From: an uncultured Clostridia bacterium
Lineage (GTDB): Bacteria > Bacillota > Clostridia > Peptostreptococcales > Anaerovoracaceae
Assembly: GCA_934278965.1 (NCBI GenBank)
Contig: CAKQWL010000156.1
Location: 1 to 11,437, forward strand
Reading direction: 5' to 3'
DNA length: 11,437 nucleotides
A program made the translations under genes and the position numbers. Positions 1 to 4,912 of the stretch are shown here, one piece after another. How positions within the stretch are numbered: the first letter of the stretch is position 1; every line of letters starts with the position of its first letter. Below the pieces are notes generated by a model, which worked only from the letters and a program-made list of their open reading frames with translations, did not search any database and had not been told where the DNA came from.

Positions 1-45
1 GGCTTTGTCCCTGTGGAAGAACTGCTGAAACAGGAAACGGCGTGA
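1..45 (+). CDS. C-terminal end of an unidentified protein (partial)
   Basis: A reading frame open from the window edge ends in TGA at 43-45 and gives the tail GFVPVEELLKQETA. The composition (acidic and leucine-rich before the stop) looks like a normal protein end, but 14 codons are too few to name a family, and an open frame of this length is likely by chance. The last codons overlap the left arm of the hairpin at 32-62. If the gene is real, it converges with the minus-strand riboswitch transcript coming from 275, which is an odd arrangement. The alternative is that this frame is noise and a riboswitch-controlled minus-strand gene lies beyond the left edge. Confidence 0.4.
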   Translation, partial: GFVPVEELLKQETA

Positions 46-62
46 CCGAAGCCACGCCGTTC
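32..62 (-). terminator. Strong GC-rich hairpin, probable intrinsic terminator
   Basis: The arms AACGGCGTG (36-44) and CACGCCGTT (53-61) pair perfectly, and the outer AGG/CCT extends the stem around one bulged base. Read as minus-strand RNA, the top closes as C(UUCG)G, an exceptionally stable tetraloop, with a G-U pair below it. Read as plus-strand RNA, that pair becomes an A-C mismatch and the loop is CGAA. The minus strand is followed by a weak U-run (CCTGTTTC) and the plus strand by none. The hairpin therefore favours the minus strand, as the end of the TPP riboswitch leader or its regulated terminator, though it could serve both directions. Confidence 0.5.
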
Positions 63-181
63 CTGATCAAATACGATATTACTTTCTTATGACCCCCGAC
101 CATTCGGAGGGGAACTGTTGTTTTTCCGGAGCACCGAAACGTTTCGGAAACAAAATTTCGGGAATGAAACAGAAAAACAAA
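62..181. other. Riboswitch 3' leader region with alternative inverted repeats, no clear gene
   Basis: About 120 bases lie between the hairpin at 32-62 and the TPP aptamer. On the minus strand the aptamer is followed by a U-rich stretch. A 9-bp inverted repeat (118-126 with 172-180) encloses the 14-base palindrome CCGAAACGTTTCGG (134-147), which competes with another pairing, TTTCCG (123-128) with CGGAAA (145-150). A further small hairpin sits near 92-112. Competing folds fit an expression platform, but no folding was computed. A minus-strand frame starting at ATG 103 is open to the window edge but has no Shine-Dalgarno site, so it is not called. Confidence 0.4.
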
Positions 182-275
182 TATTGATGCTTGCCTACGC
201 CGGTATGATCCGGATCAGGTCTTGAGGGTATAACCGCGGACCGCGGTTACTCTCAGCAGAAGCTCCCCTAGCGAT
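182..275 (-). promoter_or_regulatory. TPP (thiamine pyrophosphate) riboswitch, THI element
   Basis: The minus strand carries the conserved THI-box blocks in order: GGGGAGC (262-268), CTGAGA (251-256), a variable P3 arm that is a near-perfect 9-bp hairpin (231-249), ACCC (226-229), then GACCTGATCCGGAT followed by ATACCGGCGTAGGCAAG. The CTGAGA and CTGATC-GGAT elements are the TPP-binding core of this family. P1 looks short: only GCT/AGC pairs cleanly. Binding of TPP normally lowers expression of thiamine synthesis or uptake genes downstream. Here downstream means toward position 1, where no recognisable thi gene is visible. The nearest thiamine gene, thiN, lies upstream of the element. Confidence 0.95.
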
Positions 276-299
276 ATAAAATTATTTTATTCTATGCCT

Positions 300-327
300 A
301 TCATACACTCCGCTGTCAAAATGTCAA
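300..327 (-). promoter_or_regulatory. Sigma-70-type promoter for the riboswitch RNA
   Basis: On the minus strand a perfect TTGACA -35 box (322-327) is separated by 16 bases from TATGAT (300-305), one mismatch from the consensus -10. Transcription would begin near 290-294, about 20 bases before the aptamer. It lies between the thiN stop codon and the riboswitch, so the riboswitch RNA can be made independently of thiN. The spacer is one base shorter than the optimum of 17. A second TTGACA in the spacer is out of register with any good -10 box. Confidence 0.75.
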
Positions 328-350
328 GAGCAAAATCGAGCAATCCGGCA

Positions 351-977
351 TCAATCCCGCGAAGTTACGATCAGAAGAATCCCGTGCCGTACACGAATAA
401 AGGCTTCTTCTTCATCGAATTCGTTGCTGACGCCGAGCGGGAAGGTATTTGTCAGGGTATAATCATCAAGAAGATAGTAAACACCGGAAAGCGTGACGCC
501 CTCGCAGATATCGCTGAGAGAGAAAACCGACAGCTTCCAGCCTTCCTTTTTCGGGATGGTGATCTCCGAATCTCGAATCACGGTAAAAATATTATTCCGC
601 GAGACGAGACGGACAGCGGCGCCCTGAACGCAGGCGCCGGCGATGTTCTGGACGTTTGCGATGGTGTGATCAAAGCGGCCGCCCAGGCCGCCGAAAATGG
701 TAATGTCGGTAAACCCTTCGGAGATGGCATAAGAAAGGGAGTGACCGGTATCGGTATCGTCTTTCTCGGTCGGGAGCGTTAGTACGGGAATATCATCCGC
801 GGCCGGTGTGCCGGTGCAGGAGTCAAAATCACCGATGATCAGGTCAGGACGAATTCCGGCCTGCTTGGCTTTTTCGTATCCGCCGTCGGCACAGATGACA
901 TAATAATTTTCGGGATCCGGAAAAAGTTCCGAAAGCTCTCCTTCAATATAAGAAGGGATGATGGCACATTTTTTCAT
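351..977 (-). CDS. thiN: Thiamine pyrophosphokinase (thiamine diphosphokinase)
   Basis: This 208-residue cytosolic enzyme transfers pyrophosphate from ATP to thiamine to make the cofactor TPP, which lets the cell use salvaged thiamine. The sequence shows the family's catalytic-domain motifs: ADGG (30-33), GDFDS (49-53), EKDDTDT (71-77) and GGRFDHT (99-105). The C-terminal thiamine-binding domain has EGVTLSG (159-165) and GVSNEF (182-187). Length and domain order match the usual bacterial single-function enzyme, with nothing missing. The ATG at 977 is preceded by AGGTG (984-988 region) about seven bases upstream, which fixes the start. It is transcribed leftward from an extended -10 promoter at 1023-1028, divergent from the DUF975 gene. 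No riboswitch lies in its own leader; the TPP riboswitch is downstream of its stop. No convincing terminator separates thiN from that riboswitch promoter. Confidence 0.95.
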   Translation of the reverse strand: MKKCAIIPSYIEGELSELFPDPENYYVICADGGYEKAKQAGIRPDLIIGDFDSCTGTPAADDIPVLTLPTEKDDTDTGHSLSYAISEGFTDITIFGGLGGRFDHTIANVQNIAGACVQGAAVRLVSRNNIFTVIRDSEITIPKKEGWKLSVFSLSDICEGVTLSGVYYLLDDYTLTNTFPLGVSNEFDEEEAFIRVRHGILLIVTSRD

Positions 978-1022
978 AAATTACACCTGATTTCCTAAAA
1001 ATTTGTGAAAGAATTTAACAGC

Positions 1023-1031
1023 ATTATAGCA
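1023..1031 (-). promoter_or_regulatory. Extended -10 promoter of thiN
   Basis: The minus strand reads TGCTATAAT, a perfect -10 hexamer (1023-1028) with the extended TG motif. The -35 position (around 1046-1051) reads TAGCAT and is poor, as is common for extended -10 promoters. The predicted start near 1015 leaves a leader of about 40 bases before the thiN ATG, with no room for a riboswitch. The element is the mirror image of the plus-strand promoter at 1047-1055. Confidence 0.65.
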
Positions 1032-1046
1032 CAAATCAAACGGATA

Positions 1047-1055
1047 TGCTATAAT
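1047..1055 (+). promoter_or_regulatory. Extended -10 promoter of the DUF975-pckA unit
   Basis: The plus strand reads TGCTATAAT, with TATAAT at 1050-1055 and the extended TG motif in place. No good -35 is present at 1027-1032. Transcription would begin near 1062, directly in front of the hairpin at 1064-1085, leaving a leader of about 85 bases before the ATG at 1146. It forms a perfect 9-bp inverted repeat with the thiN -10 region. The two -10 boxes are 21 bases apart, so two polymerases could hardly bind at once. Confidence 0.65.
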
Positions 1056-1063
1056 ATCATCGT

Positions 1064-1085
1064 CGGCGGGAGTTTTTTCCCGCCG
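1064..1085 (+). promoter_or_regulatory. 5'-end hairpin in the DUF975-pckA leader
   Basis: CGGCGGGA (1064-1071) pairs perfectly with TCCCGCCG (1078-1085) around the loop GTTTTT. It begins within a few bases of the predicted transcription start, so it would form the 5' end of the mRNA. No U-run follows, so it does not look like a terminator. A transcript-stabilising 5' hairpin is the simplest reading, by inference. Confidence 0.5.
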
Positions 1086-1145
1086 GTGGAATTTATTGAA
1101 AAATTCAGAAGAAACAGAGAAAAAAGGAGAAAGAAGAGGGGGAAG

Positions 1146-2012
1146 ATGGATTATTATACTTACAGCGGCAATATTGTCGTAACGACCCCAAGCAGTGATT
1201 TGCGAAAGCTTTCCCGGGAGGCGCTTGCCGGAAGGTGGAAGATCGCGGCGATAGGAACGATGATTTTTATGGCGGTGGTAACGATCCCGTCTGCGATTCT
1301 GACGGCGATGATGGCGGATTCGTTTGCTGCGGATCTTTATTCGATCCTTGTATCGGGTGCTTTTACGATGGGGTACTCTGTCTTTATTTGAAATCTGTTC
1401 CGCGGCAAGGAAGCGGATTATTCGCAGTTGTTCTGCGGGTTTGAGCGGATCGCAAAGACGATGGGACTTTATTTGTATATTTGTCTTTTTGTTTTTCTGT
1501 GGTCTCTGCTATTTGTTGTTCCAGGGATTTTTGCGGCACTGCGGTACAGCCAGTCGTTCTTTATCCTGGCGGATCACCCGGATATGCCGGTTTCGGAAAT
1601 CGTAAACGAAAGTAAGCGTATGATGCGGGGGAATAAAGCAAAGTATTTCTGTCTTGGCCTTTCGTTTTTCGGCTGGTTCCTTCTGGCATCGATCCCGGCC
1701 AGCGTTTTCGGCAGTATTGTCGGGGTCGTCTATAGCTCGGAGCTTATCGTGGAGGCCGGAAATGCAGCCATGATCGGAACGCAGCTTCTGACCGGTGTGC
1801 GCGGACTTTGGTTCCAGATTGCGTCCTTTCTATTGGGTGCGGGTTATTTTTGGATCACACCGTATGTGGAGTGCTCCCTTGCGGCGATGTACGAAATTAT
1901 GAACGGAAACCTGAGACCCGGGATTATTGATGTGGCCGGTGAAGTAACAGAGACTGCGGACAATGCCGTATTGACGGAAGATACAGAAGACACAAATCAT
2001 ATAACAGAATAA
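1146..2012 (+). pseudogene. DUF975-family membrane protein interrupted by an in-frame TGA
   Basis: The frame codes for a DUF975-type integral membrane protein of about 288 residues but has TGA at 1389-1391. The frame continues unchanged through it, from GYSVFI before the stop to NLFRGKEADYSQLFCGFE after it; the family has a charged RGEE-like loop and a GF at that point. Further family signatures are VPGIFAALRYSQSFFILAD, SKRMMRGNKAKYF and LSFFGW. Membrane segments are visible around codons 29-55 and 60-82, and several more follow the stop, with an acidic C-terminal tail. The function of the family is unknown. The ATG at 1146 has purine-rich sequence before it, but spacing is poor (AGGAG 15 bases away, AGGGGG 3 bases away). 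Restart from TTG 1428 is possible but has no well-spaced Shine-Dalgarno site. The gene shares a promoter with pckA, 12 bases downstream. A point nonsense mutation or a sequencing error are the likeliest causes. Confidence 0.8.
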
Positions 2013-2024
2013 GGAGAAGAGGCT

Positions 2025-3680
2025 GTGGCTACCAGAACCAATTACAACAGAGAAGAAATCACAACAGGAAACAGAGGATTTTCGCAATCCAGAACGACGA
2101 TCGAGACGGCTTTTTACGGCAATAATGTCGAGAAGATGAGCGATCTCGCCAAGGCGTACGAGATGGCACGCGTGTCTCCGGGAACAATTGAGACGGACAT
2201 GCCTGTGTTCGAACCGGAAAAGATCGGTATTCCGAACGGAGCGAAGATCCTGCTTTTCAATGACGGCGAGACGGTGGGCCGCTTTGCGGGAGCAAGAGTG
2301 ATCCTCGGAGAACAGGGCGTAGAAGAGGCAGAGATTGCGAAGGTACTGCGGGAGGCGGTGTTCTACACAAGATACAAAAAGATGTATCACGCAGAGTCTT
2401 ACATCGGCCTGGATCCGGATTTTATGGTAAAAGCACATCTTTTGATTCCGGAAACTTATGAGAATACGCTGTACAACTGGCTTCTTAATTTCCAGTCTCT
2501 GAACCGGTTTTATGATGAGATGTACGGAAAATCGAGAATGATTGCCGATGAGCCGGATATTTTCATCCTTTCCGATCCGGATTTCAGACACCCGAAGTTC
2601 CCGGACGGACTTGCTTACTTTGATCCGGAGCACAACTGCGCGTGTCTGCTCGGCCTTCGGTATTTCGGAGAGCACAAAAAAGGAACACTGACGCTGGCGT
2701 GGGGAATTGCGAACAGAAACGGGTATGCGTCCTGCCACGGCGGCTTAAAGCGCTGCGTAAGAAAAGACGGGAAAAAGCATGTCCTCGGCGTTTTCGGACT
2801 TTCCGGTTCCGGAAAATCGACACTGACACACGCAAAGCACAGCGGAAAGTACGATGTGACCGTGCTGCATGATGATGCTTATATTATTTCTTTGGAAAAC
2901 GGGTCGACCGTTGCACTGGAACCGTCTTACTTTGATAAGACGCAGGATTATCCGCTGACATCACCGGACAACAAGTATCTGATCACGGTGCAGAACTGCG
3001 GCGCGACCGTAGACAGTGAAGGAAAGATGGTGCTGGTGACGGAGGACATCCGAAACGGAAACGGAAGGGCCATCAAGAGCAAGCTCTGGGCAGCAAATCG
3101 TGTGGACAAGATGGAGGAGCCGATCAATACGGTGATTTGGCTGATGAAGGATTCTACACTGCCGCCGGTGCTCAAAGTAGAGGATCCGGTGCTGGCTTCT
3201 GTTATGGGAGCGTGCCTCGCGACGAAGAGAAGCTCCGCCGAAAAACTCGCGGAGGGTGTTGATATGAACGCGCTAGTATTTGAGCCGTATGCGAACCCGT
3301 TCCGGACTTATCGCCTGGACGAGGATTACGCGAAGTTCAAAGCACTCTTTGAGCAGCGCAAGGTCGATAATTACATCATCAATACAGGCTTCTTCATGGA
3401 TAAAAAGATTCCGAAGGAAGTGACGATCGGCATTTTGGAAGCGATCATCGATGAGACTGCGGAATTCCACTCTTTCGGGCCGATCTCCGAGATGAAAACG
3501 CTGGAGCTTGAAGGATTCGCGGCCGATTTTGGAAATACACTCTATGTGGATGCGCTTCGCCGCGGAATGCAGAGCAGAGTAGACTATATTGAATCACTCA
3601 AGAGCGCGAAGGGCGGAAAGAATCAGCTTCCGGATGAAGCGAAAGAGGCTATTTTGAAGATTATTTCCGAATTGAAATAA
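2025..3680 (+). CDS. pckA: Phosphoenolpyruvate carboxykinase (ATP), divergent clostridial type
   Basis: PEPCK interconverts oxaloacetate plus ATP with phosphoenolpyruvate, CO2 and ADP in the cytosol; in fermenters it often runs toward oxaloacetate. The protein has 551 residues, near the usual 530-550. Although it diverges from the E. coli enzyme, active-site positions align: Y213, K218 and K219 match Y207/K212/K213, and H238 matches H232 with identical spacing of 19 residues. The P-loop is GLSGSGKST (258-266), where GLSGTGKTT is usual, and the second kinase motif is HDDAY (282-286), with Asp pairs conserved. R402 in ATKRSS probably matches R333, and NTGFF (453-457) the late NTGW motif. The start is GTG at 2025, preceded by AAGGAGA (2011-2017), which overlaps the DUF975 stop codon. 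The two genes are probably co-transcribed. The hairpin at 3704-3754 follows. Family assignment is firm; the preferred direction and the adenine specificity are inferred. Confidence 0.88.
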   Translation: MATRTNYNREEITTGNRGFSQSRTTIETAFYGNNVEKMSDLAKAYEMARVSPGTIETDMPVFEPEKIGIPNGAKILLFNDGETVGRFAGARVILGEQGVEEAEIAKVLREAVFYTRYKKMYHAESYIGLDPDFMVKAHLLIPETYENTLYNWLLNFQSLNRFYDEMYGKSRMIADEPDIFILSDPDFRHPKFPDGLAYFDPEHNCACLLGLRYFGEHKKGTLTLAWGIANRNGYASCHGGLKRCVRKDGKKHVLGVFGLSGSGKSTLTHAKHSGKYDVTVLHDDAYIISLENGSTVALEPSYFDKTQDYPLTSPDNKYLITVQNCGATVDSEGKMVLVTEDIRNGNGRAIKSKLWAANRVDKMEEPINTVIWLMKDSTLPPVLKVEDPVLASVMGACLATKRSSAEKLAEGVDMNALVFEPYANPFRTYRLDEDYAKFKALFEQRKVDNYIINTGFFMDKKIPKEVTIGILEAIIDETAEFHSFGPISEMKTLELEGFAADFGNTLYVDALRRGMQSRVDYIESLKSAKGGKNQLPDEAKEAILKIISELK

Positions 3681-3692
3681 AGAAGAGAATCA

Positions 3693-3721
3693 GGAACATT
3701 CGAAAAAATCCCCCATATAAT
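3693..3721 (+). promoter_or_regulatory. Possible promoter inside the hairpin, for the 3756-11257 gene group
   Basis: TATAAT at 3716-3721 is a perfect -10 box. With a 17-base spacer the -35 is GGAACA, only three of six consensus bases, and there is no TG extension, so strength is uncertain. A start near 3728 would produce RNA lacking the 5' arm of the hairpin, leaving the Shine-Dalgarno GGGGG free. Only the sequence match is seen; activity is inferred. Confidence 0.4.
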
Positions 3722-3754
3722 GGTTTTTGAAAACGATTATAAAGGGGGATTTTT
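3704..3754 (+). terminator. Long hairpin: pckA terminator that also contains the next gene's ribosome binding site
   Basis: AAAAATCCCCC (3704-3714) pairs perfectly with GGGGGATTTTT (3744-3754). Inside, TATAAT (3716-3721) pairs with ATTATA (3736-3741), and TTTT (3724-3727) with AAAA (3730-3733), giving an almost fully paired stem over 51 bases. The A-run and U-run flanks have the form of a bidirectional intrinsic terminator placed after pckA. The GGGGG of the 3' arm is at the right distance (seven bases) from the ATG at 3756 to be its Shine-Dalgarno site, so read-through RNA would have that site locked in the stem. Confidence 0.7.
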
Positions 3755-3755
3755 A

Positions 3756-4877
3756 ATGGGATTGATGGGTGAGGAACGGCATATTTTCCCCGGCGGAAAT
3801 ACGCCGAAAGGATTTTTCTCTTATTACGAGTATATCCTCGGGCAGCGTGAAGCAAACCGGATTTTTTGCCTCAAGGGAGGGCCGGGTACCGGAAAGTCGT
3901 CATTTCTTCGAAAGATCGGAGAAGAATTTTGTAAAGAAGGAGAGAGCGTCGATTTTATGCACTGTTCTTCCGATCCGGAATCCTTGGACGGCGTGGTTTT
4001 AAGAGAGCGGAAGATCGCGCTGATTGATGCGACAAGTCCGCATATCGTGGATCCGATTAGCCCGGGAGCGGTGGATGAAATCATTCATCTGGGCGCATTT
4101 TGGGATGAAGAAGGGATCCGAAAAAATAAAATGAGCATTATGGAGGCGGGCGAACATATCAGCGGATGGTATGGGAGAGCTTATCATTACCTGGCCGCCG
4201 CCGAAAATGTTTTTGACAATCTGTGCGGAGTTTATGACGAGGCGATTGAAAGTGCGGAGATTTACCGAATGGCGGCGGAATTGGTCGGAAGGGAACTCTC
4301 CCATAAAGAGATCTGCCTTCACCCGGGGACTGTAAAGAAGTATTTCGCAAGTGCTATCACGCCAAAGGGACTTGTTCATTACCTGCCCGGGATTGCGTCG
4401 GGATGCAGAAAGATTTATCTGATCTCCGCACCGATCGGGGCATCGGCAGAACGGATTTTGAATATTTTTGCGGAAGGTGCTGTCTACCGGGGATTTACGG
4501 TAGAGGAATACTTCTGTCCGATGAAGCCGGAGCGCAGAATGGAGCACCTCGTGGTACCGGAGCTTTCGATTGCGTTTCTTACGGCAAACGAGTTTCATGA
4601 TGTGGAGGCATGGCAGCTTCCGGATGACGCGGAAGAGATCGAGATGCTTGATATTGGTGAACTGGCTTCTCCACGTGTGCTTGCGGAAAGAGCAAAAATC
4701 CTGCAGGACAGCCGGCAGATTTTCGACCTTTTAATACAGAGAACCGTGGAATGTTTGGAATCCGCGAAGCAGAAGCATGATCTCTTGGAGAGCTATTATA
4801 TCCCGAATATGGATTTCAAAAAAATCGATGCGCTGAGGGATGAAATCATTGCTAAAATAAGGCTTCGAGAGGTATAA
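3756..4877 (+). CDS. P-loop ATPase with internal duplication (PRK06851-like), unknown function
   Basis: This 373-residue cytosolic protein matches my memory of a Firmicute family with two related P-loop halves and no assigned function. Half one begins FPGGNTPKGF (11-20) and carries an intact Walker A, GGPGTGKSS (41-49), followed by MHCSSDPESLDGVV and a Walker-B-like IALIDAT (87-93). Half two begins FASAITPKGL (197-206), clearly a copy of the first opening, but its P-loop position reads SAPIGASAER (224-233) with no GK[ST], so it should not bind nucleotide; it then repeats as YFCPMKPERRMEHLVVPEL. A helical, charged C-terminal tail follows. The ATG at 3756 is chosen over the in-frame ATG at 3720 because GGGGGA lies seven bases before it. 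It heads the six-gene group. Its partner and substrate cannot be deduced from this window. Confidence 0.75.
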   Translation: MGLMGEERHIFPGGNTPKGFFSYYEYILGQREANRIFCLKGGPGTGKSSFLRKIGEEFCKEGESVDFMHCSSDPESLDGVVLRERKIALIDATSPHIVDPISPGAVDEIIHLGAFWDEEGIRKNKMSIMEAGEHISGWYGRAYHYLAAAENVFDNLCGVYDEAIESAEIYRMAAELVGRELSHKEICLHPGTVKKYFASAITPKGLVHYLPGIASGCRKIYLISAPIGASAERILNIFAEGAVYRGFTVEEYFCPMKPERRMEHLVVPELSIAFLTANEFHDVEAWQLPDDAEEIEMLDIGELASPRVLAERAKILQDSRQIFDLLIQRTVECLESAKQKHDLLESYYIPNMDFKKIDALRDEIIAKIRLREV

Positions 4878-4878
4878 T
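4849..4878 (+). promoter_or_regulatory. Possible internal promoter before the ATP-grasp gene
   Basis: TATAAT (4873-4878) overlaps the stop codon of the upstream gene, and TTGCTA (4849-4854, four of six consensus bases) lies 18 bases before it. A start near 4885 would give a leader of about 28 bases to the ATG at 4913, including its AGGAG Shine-Dalgarno site. It would allow the ligase genes to be expressed apart from the P-loop gene. Because it overlaps coding sequence, chance occurrence cannot be excluded. Confidence 0.4.
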
Positions 4879-4912
4879 ATAAGATGAATATCAATTCGTA
4901 CAGGAGTATACT

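Noticed and set aside
2..103. Minus-strand frame from ATG 103, open to the left edge and downstream of the TPP riboswitch
   Set aside because: It has no Shine-Dalgarno site, the ATG lies in a possible hairpin loop, 34 codons are too few, and the peptide resembles no thiamine protein. It runs through the GC-rich hairpin.
294..782. 162-codon plus-strand frame opposite thiN
   Set aside because: It is fully antisense to a well-supported thiN. Its peptide has no family character, and its start lies in the riboswitch promoter.
1389..1391. TGA as selenocysteine or tryptophan recoding
   Set aside because: Other genes in the window end with TGA and use TGG for Trp. DUF975 is not a known selenoprotein family, and no selenocysteine insertion hairpin was recognised after the codon.
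1830..2738. Long minus-strand frame of 302 codons
   Set aside because: It is a shadow of the DUF975 and pckA genes, basic and low in recognisable motifs, with no ribosome binding site.
3720..3755. Earlier in-frame ATG at 3720 for the P-loop ATPase
   Set aside because: It has no Shine-Dalgarno site and would place the start inside the hairpin's 5' arm. The ATG at 3756 has GGGGGA at proper spacing, and the family begins near there.
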